Part shown: positions 37,321 through 45,709 of the stretch, in pieces
Layout of the letters: each line of letters starts with the position of its first letter
Position numbering within the stretch: the first letter of the stretch is position 1
NCBI RefSeq assembly: GCF_004745645.1
Contig: NZ_SRMB01000001.1
Location: 1,612,001-1,676,000, forward strand
DNA from: Hymenobacter metallicola
GTDB taxonomy: Bacteria; Bacteroidota; Bacteroidia; Cytophagales; Hymenobacteraceae
Reading direction: 5' to 3'
Length of the DNA stretch: 64,000 nt
Translations under genes and position numbers: made by a program
The notes under the pieces: generated by a model
Databases searched by the model: none
What the model was told of the DNA's origin: nothing
The model's input: only the letters and a program-made list of their open reading frames with translations

Positions 37321-37358
37321 GCGGCCACCTTTTCGCCCTGCTTCTACTTTATCTACTT

Positions 37359-38528
37359 ATGAGCCCTGAGCAAGACAACGTGCGCGACCAGTCGGCGGAG
37401 CGGTTTCTGCGCCTAGTGCAGGAGCGGCGCCGCGGCCGGCTCAAGGTCTACATCGGACTGGCTGCCGGCGTGGGCAAAACCTACCGCATGCTCCAGGAAG
37501 CCCACGAGCTTCTGCTGCACCGGGTGGATGTTGTGCTGGGCCTGGTCGTAACGCACGGCCGGGCCGGCACCGAGGCGCAGCTACGCGGCCTGCCCATATT
37601 GCCCCGCAAGCACATTTTCTACAAAGGCCGGATGCTGGAGGAAATGGATCTGCAGGCTATTCTGCAGCGCCGCCCGGCCGTAGTCATCGTCGATGAGCTG
37701 GCGCATACCAACGTGCCCGGCTCGGTGAACGAGAAGCGCTGGCAGGATGTGGAACAGCTCGTGAAAGCCGGTATTTCGGTGATTACGGCCGTGAACGTGC
37801 AGCACCTGGAAAGCCTTCACGACCAGGTGTTGCGCATCACCGGCACGACCGTAACCGAGCGGGTGCCCGACCAACTGCTCAAGCTGGCCGATGAGGTAGT
37901 AAACGTGGACCTGACCGTGGAAGAACTGCGCACCCGCTTGGCGGAAGGCAAAATCTACGACCTGGCCAAGGTGCCCGTGGCCCTGCAGAACTTTTTCCAG
38001 GCCGAACATCTGCTGCAGCTGCGCGAGTTGGCCCTGCGCGAAGTGGCCAACCTGCTGGGCCGCCAGATTGAGGGAGACGCGGGCACTGCCCCCGGCGTGG
38101 CCCCGCAGCGCCGCAATGCCGACCGCCTCCTGGCCTGCATCAACTCCAACGCCCCGGCAGCCCGGGAAATCATTCGCAAAACCTCCCGCCTGGCCGACCG
38201 CCTCGGCGGGGCCCACTGGTACGTGCTCTACGTCCAGACCCGGCAGGAAGCCGCCGACCGGGTGGGCCTGGCCGCCCAGCGCCACTTGCTCAACAACTTG
38301 CAGCTCGCTGCGGAGCTTGGCGGCCAGATTCTGCGGGTGAAGGCCGACGATGTGGTAGCCGAAATCTGGCGCATCGCCGCCGAGAAGCATGTGTCCCTGC
38401 TAATTTGCGGCGTGACGAGCGAAAAAAGCTGGTGGCGTCGCCTTACCCGCCGCGGCACTACGAGCGACCTGATCCGGCGCGCCGCCCGCTCCGACTCCTA
38501 CCTGGATATCTTTCTGGTAACGTATTAA
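37359..38528 (+). CDS. kdpD: KdpD N-terminal half: KdpD sensor domain plus USP-like domain, no kinase
   Basis: 389 residues, against about 890 in a full KdpD. The KdpD domain (about 15-235) has the Walker A GLAAGVGKTYRMLQEA, then VTHGRAGTEAQL and the Walker B-like VVIVDELAHTNVPGS. Residues about 250-389 fit the universal-stress-protein-like domain. The four-helix membrane region, GAF and kinase modules are absent; the stop at 38528 is clean and followed 52 bases later by a separate histidine kinase gene. This split arrangement suggests the soluble half regulates the neighbouring kinase. The symbol is used for homology only. Confidence 0.9.
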   Translation: MSPEQDNVRDQSAERFLRLVQERRRGRLKVYIGLAAGVGKTYRMLQEAHELLLHRVDVVLGLVVTHGRAGTEAQLRGLPILPRKHIFYKGRMLEEMDLQAILQRRPAVVIVDELAHTNVPGSVNEKRWQDVEQLVKAGISVITAVNVQHLESLHDQVLRITGTTVTERVPDQLLKLADEVVNVDLTVEELRTRLAEGKIYDLAKVPVALQNFFQAEHLLQLRELALREVANLLGRQIEGDAGTAPGVAPQRRNADRLLACINSNAPAAREIIRKTSRLADRLGGAHWYVLYVQTRQEAADRVGLAAQRHLLNNLQLAAELGGQILRVKADDVVAEIWRIAAEKHVSLLICGVTSEKSWWRRLTRRGTTSDLIRRAARSDSYLDIFLVTY

Positions 38529-38580
38529 CGTCTTTTACTATGCCCGCCCGGCTCTTTTTCTGCCTTCCCCGCTCCGGCCA

Positions 38581-40428
38581 ATGAATCTGAAAACCAAAAT
38601 CACGGCGGGCTTTTTGGTAGTCGTGCTGCTGCTGGCCCTAGTGGGTACCTACACGCTGTACGCCCTCAAACGCCTGGACCGCACGGCCACCCACGTACTG
38701 CAGGAAAACTTCTACTCGGTGCAGCTTGGGCAGCAGCTCTACGCGGCCCTGGATCAGCTGAGTACGCTTCAGCAGCGCCGCTACCTGGCCCCTGCTCCCC
38801 CGCCCCATTACGAAGCCGACGTGCAGCGCGGCCTGCAGCAGTTTCAGCAGACCCTGACCCGGGAAGCGGGCAATATTACCGAGCCGGGCGAGCGGGAAGT
38901 TGTCGACTCGCTGACCCGCACCTTTGCCGCCTACCAATTGCTGCTTGACCCGCAGTCGACGGAGCCGCGGACACCGGCCTTTTATCTGGCCCGAATAGAG
39001 CCTCTTCACCAACTGCTGCGCGCCCAAACGGCCCGCATGGTGCACCTGAACATGGCCGCCCTGACGCGCAAAAATGAGCACGCCAACCGCACCGCCCGCC
39101 AGGTAACGCACTATACGCTCACCATACTGGCCTTCAGCGGGCTGTTGCTCCTGTTTTTCGTGTTCAGCGTGCCCGAGTCGGTGGTGCAGCCCCTGCACAA
39201 ACTGCTGGCCAGCATCGAAAACGCAACGAACCAAAACTTTACCTCATCGATTCCGGTGGAAAGCCACGATGAGTTTGGCACGGTAGCCCGGGCTTTCAAC
39301 CGGCTGCTGGTGCAGCTTCAGGACTACCGCACCTCTACCCTGGCCCAGCTTATGGCCGAGCGCAACCGCGTCACGAGTCTGGTCAATAACCTGGACGAGG
39401 GCCTGCTGCTCATCGACGAAAAGCACCGCATCATTGTGGCTAATCCGGTGGTCAGCACCTTGCTCAACGTGCCAGTAGACCACCTCGTGGGCCGGGCCGC
39501 CCAGGAGGTAGCGCGCGAAAACGACCTGTTTCGGGAGATGCTGCGCTTTTTGGACCTACCCGCCGCGCAGCGCGACAAAGAGACGCCCCTGCTCACCATT
39601 GCCCAATCGGGCGAGGAGGCCTACTATCGGCTTCTGATCAACGATGTTATCAGCTTCAACGAGGCCGTTGACAAGATGGAGTTTGTGGGCTCGGTGCTCA
39701 CGCTGCGCAACGTGTCGGAATACAAAAAGCTGGATCAGGCCAAGTCCAACTTCCTGGCAACCGTGTCGCATGAGCTCAAAACGCCCTTGTCCAGCATCAA
39801 CTTCCACCTCAGGCTGCTCCAGGACGAGCGGGTGGGCAGCATCAACGCCGAGCAAGGTCGTATTGTTGACACCCTGAAGCAGGAAAACCAACGCCTGCTC
39901 AAAATGGTAGGAGAGTTAATTGACGTATCGCGCCTGGAATCGGGCAACATTCAACTCAATTTTCAACTGGCCCACCTGCACGACATCGTGCAGTTTGCCG
40001 CCGATACCGTTCAGCTACAACTCACTCCCAAGCAGCTCACGCTGGACCTGCAAGTGCCCGCAACCCTTCCTGCCGTGCGCGCCGACATCGAAAAAACCAC
40101 CTGGGTCTTACTTAATCTGCTGGCCAACGCCATTCGCTACTCTCCCCCGCAAGAGCCCATCCGTATCAGCGCCAGCCTCACTCCCGACCAGCAGCAAGTG
40201 CAGGTCCGCGTGCAGGACCGCGGCCCCGGCATTGCGCCTCACTATCAAGACAAAATCTTTCAGCGCTTCGTACAAATTCCCGATAAGCAAGGGTATACAG
40301 GCGGTTCGGGCCTGGGTTTAAGCATTGCCCGCGAGTTCATTACCTCCCAGGGTGGGCAGCTGTGGGTGGAAAGTGAGTTGGGCGCCGGCAGCAGCTTTGT
40401 GTTTACGCTTCCACTGGCAACCAGCTAG
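38581..40428 (+). CDS. Membrane sensor histidine kinase (HAMP-PAS-HisKA-HATPase), probable KdpD partner
   Basis: 615 residues. The first helix (about 7-27) and the second (about 178-198) bracket a 150-residue helical periplasmic sensor rich in Gln and Leu, like four-helix-bundle sensors. HAMP (about 200-255), PAS (about 260-370, DEGLLLIDEKHRIIVANPVV), HisKA with the His near 396 (FLATVSHELKTPLSSINFHL) and HATPase_c (about 500-612, GPGIAPHYQDKIFQRF and GGSGLGLSIARE) follow. It has no receiver domain. It is the last gene of the kdp cluster and the likely kinase for the sigma-54 regulator at 29795; direct evidence is only proximity. Confidence 0.9.
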   Translation: MNLKTKITAGFLVVVLLLALVGTYTLYALKRLDRTATHVLQENFYSVQLGQQLYAALDQLSTLQQRRYLAPAPPPHYEADVQRGLQQFQQTLTREAGNITEPGEREVVDSLTRTFAAYQLLLDPQSTEPRTPAFYLARIEPLHQLLRAQTARMVHLNMAALTRKNEHANRTARQVTHYTLTILAFSGLLLLFFVFSVPESVVQPLHKLLASIENATNQNFTSSIPVESHDEFGTVARAFNRLLVQLQDYRTSTLAQLMAERNRVTSLVNNLDEGLLLIDEKHRIIVANPVVSTLLNVPVDHLVGRAAQEVARENDLFREMLRFLDLPAAQRDKETPLLTIAQSGEEAYYRLLINDVISFNEAVDKMEFVGSVLTLRNVSEYKKLDQAKSNFLATVSHELKTPLSSINFHLRLLQDERVGSINAEQGRIVDTLKQENQRLLKMVGELIDVSRLESGNIQLNFQLAHLHDIVQFAADTVQLQLTPKQLTLDLQVPATLPAVRADIEKTTWVLLNLLANAIRYSPPQEPIRISASLTPDQQQVQVRVQDRGPGIAPHYQDKIFQRFVQIPDKQGYTGGSGLGLSIAREFITSQGGQLWVESELGAGSSFVFTLPLATS

Positions 40429-40511
40429 CGGCGCAAAATGACCGGGGAGCCACCGCATGGGCTGGAGGCCATCCGGGCCAATCAACCAGGAACCTACCCC
40501 GCCGGAAAAGC

Positions 40512-40542
40512 AAAAGCCCGTTTCTTTCTTAGAAACGGGCTT
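40512..40542 (-). terminator. Terminator downstream of the tRNA-Ser gene
   Basis: AAGCCCGTTTCT (40514-40525) pairs perfectly with AGAAACGGGCTT (40531-40542) across a 5-base loop. On the minus strand the stem is followed by more T residues (40512-40515). It begins 6 bases after the tRNA 3' end and could also stop the kinase transcript on the plus strand. Confidence 0.8.
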
Positions 40543-40547
40543 CACTG

Positions 40548-40635
40548 CAGAGAGGATGGGATTCGAACCCACGATGACCTTTTGAGCCATACACACTTTC
40601 CAGGCGTGCTCCTTCGACCACTCGGACACCTCTCT
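40548..40635 (-). tRNA. tRNA-Ser, anticodon GGA
   Basis: 88 nucleotides. The acceptor stem AGAGAGG pairs with CCTCTCT, with G as discriminator base. The anticodon loop CTGGAAA (anticodon GGA at about 40599-40601) is closed by a 5-bp stem with one G-T pair. The long variable arm typical of class II tRNAs and the T-loop GGTTCGAATCC are present. CCA is not encoded. Confidence 0.95.
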
Positions 40636-40700
40636 GGGTCGGTAATCGGGTGCAAAGTAACGGCCCTTTTTCCGGAAACACAAGCCCTGAGGCCCGCTGG

Positions 40701-41792
40701 CTAGCCTAAAGATATTTCGCCGCGCAGGTCCTGGGCCAGCAAACGAGCCGTTTCGCGGGGGTTGAGGCCCAGCCCGAGCACGAACATGAGCTTGGTAATA
40801 GCCGCTTCCGTGGTAATGTCTTCGCCGCCAATTACGCCCATATCAGTGAGTTGGGAACTGGTTTCGTACTGCCCCTGAATCACGCGGCCTTCCTCGCACT
40901 GGCTTACGTTGAGAACTTGTACGCCCCGGTCGTGGGCGTCGCGCAGGCAGCGCAAAAACCAGTCGGCGGTGGGTGCATTGCCCGCACCGTAGGTCTCAAG
41001 CACGCACCCGCGCAGGCCCTCTACCTCCAGCACGGCCCGGACTACCCGCTCGGTGATGCCCGGAAAGAGCTTCAGAATCACTACCTGCTCTTCCAGACGT
41101 TGGTGCACCTGCAACTGGGCGGAAGGCAGGTGGCGCACCTGTTTGTCGTTGAACTCCACTTCGATGCCGGCCCGGGCCAGAGGCGGGTAATTCTCGCTGC
41201 GAAAGGCATTGTACTGCTCACTTTCCACTTTTTTGGCCCGGTTGCCCCGAATTAGCAGGTCGTTGAAGAACACGCATACTTCGGGTACGCGCACGGTGCC
41301 GGCCCGGGGGTGGCGGGCCACGGCAATATCCAGGGCCGTTACCAGGTTGCGGCGGGCATCCGTGCGGATGCGGCCCACGGGCACCTGCGCCCCGGTAAAG
41401 ACGACCGTCTTGCCTAAATTTTCGAGCAAGTAGCTCAGGGCCGCCGCCGAATAGGCCATGGTATCGGTGCCGTGCAGTACCACAAAGCCGTCGTACCGGG
41501 CATAGTTTTCCGCAACCAGGGCGGCCAGCCCCAGCCAGTCGGTAGCCGTCACGTTCGACGAGTCGATGGGTTGGGGCAAGCTCAGCACCGAAAGATTCAT
41601 GTTGAGCTGGCGCAGCTCGGGCATCTTGCGGCGAATCTGCTCAAATTTCATGGGCACCAGCTCCCCCCGCCGGTTGTACTCCATGCCCACCGTGCCGCCG
41701 GTATAAATAATCAGGGCCGAAGTAGTGGGACGCTCCCCGGTTGCGGTTGGCGTAATATCGATGAGCGGCAGCGTAGCGGGCAGATGATTCAC
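40701..41792 (-). CDS. Type I (cytoplasmic) L-asparaginase
   Basis: 363 residues with no signal peptide. The two catalytic threonine motifs of the asparaginase family are clear: IIYTGGTVGMEYN near residue 30 and VLHGTDTMAYSAAALSYLLE near 105. ENLGKTVVFTGAQVPVG and the C-terminal VLETYGAGNAPT also fit the family. It hydrolyses asparagine to aspartate and ammonia; the length and lack of export signal match the AnsA type. It lies upstream of the tRNA on the same strand. No close functional link to its neighbours is apparent. Confidence 0.93.
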   Translation of the reverse strand: MNHLPATLPLIDITPTATGERPTTSALIIYTGGTVGMEYNRRGELVPMKFEQIRRKMPELRQLNMNLSVLSLPQPIDSSNVTATDWLGLAALVAENYARYDGFVVLHGTDTMAYSAAALSYLLENLGKTVVFTGAQVPVGRIRTDARRNLVTALDIAVARHPRAGTVRVPEVCVFFNDLLIRGNRAKKVESEQYNAFRSENYPPLARAGIEVEFNDKQVRHLPSAQLQVHQRLEEQVVILKLFPGITERVVRAVLEVEGLRGCVLETYGAGNAPTADWFLRCLRDAHDRGVQVLNVSQCEEGRVIQGQYETSSQLTDMGVIGGEDITTEAAITKLMFVLGLGLNPRETARLLAQDLRGEISLG

Positions 41793-41898
41793 AGGCTGTT
41801 AGTATGCGGAGGTGCGAAGGTGGGAAAAATGTGAGGAAAGTATCCTTACGAGGCGGAAAGCACGGATACAGGCCGCGGACTCGCCGCACGACCTGGCC

Positions 41899-42666
41899 TT
41901 ATAGCTTAAACAGCGCCCGGGTATTGCGCGTGGTGGCTTCGGCAATTTCCTCGGGGCTTTTGCCCAGCAGCTCGGCTACGCGGCGGGCAATCAGGGGCAG
42001 GTAGGCCGGCTCGTTACGCTTGCCGCGGTGGGGCACCGGGGCCAGGTAGGGGCAGTCGGTTTCGAGGAGCAGGTGCTCGAGGGCTATATCGGGCAGGAAC
42101 TTGTCGGCGCCCCCGTTCTTGAATGTCGCTACGCCCCCGATACCAAGCTTAAACCCCAGGCGAAGCACCCGCTCGGCTTCTTCCTTGGTACCCGAAAAGC
42201 AGTGGAACACCCCGCGCAACGAGCCGTCCTGGGCGGCCTCGATAATCTCGGCGGTTTCGGCAAAGGCGTCGCGGGTGTGGAGCACGAGCGGCAGGTCGTG
42301 AGTTTTGGCCAGGGCTACTTGCACGCGCAGCGCCTCCTGCTGTTGCGCCAAGGTCGTTTTGTCCCAATACAGGTCGATACCGCACTCCCCTACCGCTGCA
42401 AACGGCCGCTTGCCCAGCCACTCCTCCACCAGGTACAGCTCCCGCTCGAAGTCCTTACCAACCGAACACGGGTGCAGGCCCATCATCGAAAAGCACTGCT
42501 GGGGAAAGCGGGCCTCGGTTTCGAGCATAGCATCAATGCTGGTGTGGTCGATGTTGGGCATCACGATGGTCGTGACGCCTGCTTCGTAGGCCCGGTAGAG
42601 CGCCTCGTCCCGGTCTGGTTTGAACTGTTCGGAGTAGATATGCGCGTGCGAATCGGTGAGCTGCAT
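41899..42666 (-). CDS. TatD-family metal-dependent hydrolase/DNase
   Basis: 255 residues of amidohydrolase-like TIM barrel. Metal-ligand motifs typical of TatD are present: TDSHAHIYSEQF at the N-terminus, VGECGIDLYWDKT near residue 92, LVLHTRDAFAETAEI near 128, FHCFSGTKEEAERVL near 155 and LLETDCPYLAPVPHRGK near 205. TatD proteins are cytoplasmic 3'-5' nucleases linked to DNA repair or quality control. It is one of the well-conserved chromosomal genes in the window and lies 47 bases downstream of the GT2 gene. Confidence 0.95.
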   Translation of the reverse strand: MQLTDSHAHIYSEQFKPDRDEALYRAYEAGVTTIVMPNIDHTSIDAMLETEARFPQQCFSMMGLHPCSVGKDFERELYLVEEWLGKRPFAAVGECGIDLYWDKTTLAQQQEALRVQVALAKTHDLPLVLHTRDAFAETAEIIEAAQDGSLRGVFHCFSGTKEEAERVLRLGFKLGIGGVATFKNGGADKFLPDIALEHLLLETDCPYLAPVPHRGKRNEPAYLPLIARRVAELLGKSPEEIAEATTRNTRALFKL

Positions 42667-42713
42667 TACGGGGGTGGTTCTTTAGGAGTGGAGGGCCCTG
42701 AACTAACGGGGCC

Positions 42714-43814
42714 TTATTTGTATAAACGGCCTTTCCAGTCGAAAGACAACGGGAGCAGGCGGAACAGGCTCAGACTGACGGTGAGGGCCACGGTGTAGAG
42801 TTCAAAGGCGGGCAGCAGGTGCCAGGGCATGCGCAGGCCGGCGCGGCGGTAGCAGGCGTAAGCCAGCAGGCCTTGCAACAGCATTTTCGTTCCCAGCACC
42901 AGCAGGGCCGCGCCGGGCCCCGCCACCCAGGCCAGTACCAGCAGCATCGGATAAAAGGCCGCGTAGAACAGCAACCCGCCCTGTAGCCACCACGGCAGGG
43001 CCTCGACGCCCCGCATCCAGCGGCGGCGCTGGTGCAACAGGCGCCGGGGCGTGCTGATGGGCAGGGAACAAGCCAGCACCTCGGGCCGAAATACGTTCCG
43101 AAAGGTAAAGCCCCGGCTTAGCACGGCCTTGAACAGCTCAAAGTCTTCGGTTACGGAAAACGGCAGCCGCTCGTAGCCGCCGGTGGCTTCGTAGGCCGCC
43201 CGTGTCACGAGCATGTTGTTGCCCATGGCCGTCACGGGCCGCCCCAGATCCGACACGACCTGCACCAAGCCCAAGGATTGCAGCCAGTCGAGGCCCTGCA
43301 GCTGGTCGAACAGCCGGGGCCCCTTCACTACTGTCAGCCCCGTTACGGTGCCCACTTCGGGCTGGGCAAACGGCAGCATGCCCTGCACCCAGCCCGCGGG
43401 CACGGCAATATCGGCGTCGGTAATAAAGAAGTACGCCGTGGTAGCCGCGCGGGCCAGGTGAGCCAGCACGTTGGCCTTGCCCCGGGCCGAGCCGAGCTGG
43501 TCGGTAATGGTCAGGCAGCGAAACTGCCCGGCGTAGCCCTGCATTGCCTGTTCGGCCACGGCCCGGGTCTGATCGGTGGAGGCATCGTCGCCGAGCAGCA
43601 CTTCCACCAGCTCGGCGGGGTAGCGAAGCTGCCGAATGGCCGTGAGGCACCGCCCAATGGCGGCTTCCTCGTTGCGGGCCGCAATCAGGATGCTGACGCG
43701 CGGCCAGGGCTGGGCCAGCAGCGGCGGCGCGGGCCGGCGGCGGACCCAGAACAAGAGCGTGGAAGCGGCCAGCACCCCAAACCAACTTCCGAAATAGGCG
43801 GTCAGCAACAGCAT
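42714..43814 (-). CDS. Membrane glycosyltransferase, family GT2
   Basis: 366 residues. An N-terminal helix is followed by the GT-A fold: VSILIAARNEEAAIGRCLTA near residue 45, the DxD motif in FFITDADIAVPAG near 130, SVTEDFELFKAVLSRGF near 225 and the processive-type HQRRRWMRGVE near 265. Three or four helices close the protein (YAAFYPMLLVLAWVAGPGAA and after). This resembles cellulose-synthase-like transferases that make or modify surface polysaccharide. Only 9 bases separate it from the polysaccharide deacetylase upstream. Donor and acceptor are unknown. Confidence 0.9.
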   Translation of the reverse strand: MLLLTAYFGSWFGVLAASTLLFWVRRRPAPPLLAQPWPRVSILIAARNEEAAIGRCLTAIRQLRYPAELVEVLLGDDASTDQTRAVAEQAMQGYAGQFRCLTITDQLGSARGKANVLAHLARAATTAYFFITDADIAVPAGWVQGMLPFAQPEVGTVTGLTVVKGPRLFDQLQGLDWLQSLGLVQVVSDLGRPVTAMGNNMLVTRAAYEATGGYERLPFSVTEDFELFKAVLSRGFTFRNVFRPEVLACSLPISTPRRLLHQRRRWMRGVEALPWWLQGGLLFYAAFYPMLLVLAWVAGPGAALLVLGTKMLLQGLLAYACYRRAGLRMPWHLLPAFELYTVALTVSLSLFRLLPLSFDWKGRLYK

Positions 43815-43823
43815 CTAGCCTGG

Positions 43824-44465
43824 TTAAAGCAGTTCAAACCGAAAGTCCTGCTCGGCAAAATGGTCCAGGTAGCGCGGCAGCACGTAGCGCAGGTTGCGGC
43901 TGGCCTTGAGGCTGTCGTGAAACACTACCACCGACCCCGGGCGCGTCAGGCGCAGCGCGTCGCGCAGGCACTTCTCGGAGGCGTAGTCCTTGTCGTAGTC
44001 GCAGGTCAGCAGGTCCCACATAACGATGCGGTAGTGCTGCTCCAGCTGGCGGTTCAGGGCGGGCGTGATACGGCCGTAGGGCGGGCGAAAGAACTGGGGT
44101 GCACCGGCCGGCAGCACGGCCGCCAGGGCCCGCTGGCACTGGGCTATGTCCTCGTGATACGCAGCGGGAGCGGTACTCCAGCCGCTGAGGTGATGCTGGG
44201 TGTGGTTGCCGAGCTGATGACCGGCGGCTAAAGCGGCACGGGCAATGTCGGGGTGGCGCTGCAAATTGTCGCCGACGCAGAAAAACAAGGCCTTGGCGTT
44301 ATACAGCGCCAGTTGCTCCAGTACCCAGGGCGTTTCCTCCGGAATCGGGCCGTCGTCGAAAGTCAGGTAAAGAGTTTTCTGCCCGTCGGCGGTGGTCTGC
44401 GGACCGCGCCAAATGGTGTTGGGCAGCCAGCGGTGCATTACTTCGGGCAAACGATGAAGATGCAT
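43824..44465 (-). CDS. Polysaccharide deacetylase (NodB-homology, CE4)
   Basis: 213 residues with no signal peptide. The NodB motifs are in order: YLTFDDGPIPEETPWVLE (motif 1, base Asp and metal Asp, near residue 32), QLGNHTQHHLSGW (motif 2, metal His pair, near 85), FFRPPYGRITPALN (motif 3, near 125) and the later VVFHDSLKASRNL (motif 5 His, near 185). It should remove N-acetyl or O-acetyl groups from a polysaccharide or lipid-linked sugar. The absence of an export signal suggests a cytoplasmic substrate, such as a lipid-linked sugar, in the same pathway as the adjacent GT2 and GT4. Confidence 0.92.
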   Translation of the reverse strand: MHLHRLPEVMHRWLPNTIWRGPQTTADGQKTLYLTFDDGPIPEETPWVLEQLALYNAKALFFCVGDNLQRHPDIARAALAAGHQLGNHTQHHLSGWSTAPAAYHEDIAQCQRALAAVLPAGAPQFFRPPYGRITPALNRQLEQHYRIVMWDLLTCDYDKDYASEKCLRDALRLTRPGSVVVFHDSLKASRNLRYVLPRYLDHFAEQDFRFELL

Positions 44466-44500
44466 TCGGAGAACAGGAAAACGGTGAGAACAGGGGGCAG

Positions 44501-45643
44501 CTACCGGGCGAAGCGGGAGGCCGTTACGTCAACAATATTTTGCCACAATAGCTCCGCGCTGCGGGTCCAGGAAAACCGGTGCACATTGTCCAGCCCTTGG
44601 CGCCGCAGCTCCTGCCGCAGCTCCGCATCAGCTTCCAGGCGGCTCAGGCCGTCGGCAATGGAGTCGACGGAGAACGGGTCGACGAGCAGCGCGGCCGAAC
44701 CAGCCACCTCGGGCATGGAACTGCGGTTGGAGGTAAGCACCGGGGAGGCGCAGGCCTGGGCCTCGATGATGGGAATACCAAAACCCTCGAAATACGGCAC
44801 GTACACCGTCGTAAGGGCCGCGGCGTAGAGCTGCACCAGCTCCCCGTCCGTGACCCGGCCCGTGAGGTGTACGGCCCCGCGGTGCTGCATCTGCTGGTAG
44901 GCATCGAACATAGGACCCGCTTTCCAGGCCGTGCGGCCCACAATAAGCAGCTTAGCCGCCGAGCCGGTCCGGGTCTTAAACTGGTCGAAGGCCCGCAGCA
45001 GGTTGACCAGGTTTTTGCGCGGCTGCAGAGCTCCCACAAACAGGAAATAGGGCTTGCCCGCGCTAAACCGGTCCCGCACTTCCTGCTGCTCCTCGGCCGG
45101 CAACGGCCGGAAATGGGCATCGGCCGCGTTGTACACCACCCGGATTTTGTCGGCCGCCGTGCCGTAGGTACGCACCAAGTCCTGCTTGGTAGCTTCCGAC
45201 ACGGCCACAATGCGGGCCGAAGCCCGCACGAATTTCGGGGTGAAGTAGTGGTAGTACTTGCGCTGCAGCCAGTCGACATCCTGGGGAAAATGCTCGAAGG
45301 CCAGGTCGTGGATAACGGTGATGCGCGGCACGCGGGTGCTGAGCGTGGTAAACCCATCCGGACTCAGAAACACGGCCGGGCGGTGTTTCCGCAGCCAGGC
45401 GGCCACGGCCCCCTCAAACCAGGCCACAAACAGAAACGGGTGGCGGGCCGGGGGCAGCAGCACGTGGGGCACGACGTTGTCGGCGAAGAGGTAGCGCGCG
45501 TCGTAGGCCCGGTCGAACAGAAAGTGAAAGGTGTGCTCGGGGTGCTGCCGGACCAGGCGGCTCAGCGTTTCGAAGGTGAAACGGCCGATGCCCTCGAGCT
45601 TGTCGCCGGGCAGCAGGAAACGGACGTTAACGGCAATATTCAA
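44501..45643 (-). CDS. Glycosyltransferase, family GT4
   Basis: 380 residues with the two-Rossmann GT-B fold. The N-terminal glycine motif FLLPGDKLEGIGRFTFETL near residue 10, HDLAFEHFPQDVDWLQRKYY near 130, YFLFVGALQPRKNLVNLLRA near 213 and the C-terminal donor-binding stretch YVPYFEGFGIPIIEAQACAS near 290 (EX7E-like) place it with retaining GT4 transferases using nucleotide-sugars. The most upstream start is a TTG at 45643, since no in-frame ATG lies before the conserved N-terminus. It lies in the surface-polysaccharide cluster between the flippase and the deacetylase. Confidence 0.92.
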   Translation of the reverse strand: MNIAVNVRFLLPGDKLEGIGRFTFETLSRLVRQHPEHTFHFLFDRAYDARYLFADNVVPHVLLPPARHPFLFVAWFEGAVAAWLRKHRPAVFLSPDGFTTLSTRVPRITVIHDLAFEHFPQDVDWLQRKYYHYFTPKFVRASARIVAVSEATKQDLVRTYGTAADKIRVVYNAADAHFRPLPAEEQQEVRDRFSAGKPYFLFVGALQPRKNLVNLLRAFDQFKTRTGSAAKLLIVGRTAWKAGPMFDAYQQMQHRGAVHLTGRVTDGELVQLYAAALTTVYVPYFEGFGIPIIEAQACASPVLTSNRSSMPEVAGSAALLVDPFSVDSIADGLSRLEADAELRQELRRQGLDNVHRFSWTRSAELLWQNIVDVTASRFAR

Positions 45644-45709
45644 CGGAGAGGCGGATTTCGGAGGCGCTAAGATGTCCGTTTTTTGAAAAAGATGCGGCGG
45701 CGGCCCACG

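Noticed and set aside
37359..40428. A full-length kdpD broken by a frameshift
   Set aside because: The two open frames have separate good starts, a clean stop and a 52-base gap; the second protein has a different sensor (HAMP/PAS) and not the KdpD four-helix region, so this is a split or replaced system, not a broken gene.
40438..40704. Plus-strand 88-residue open frame across the tRNA gene
   Set aside because: It overlaps tRNA-Ser and its terminator and shows no protein-like features.
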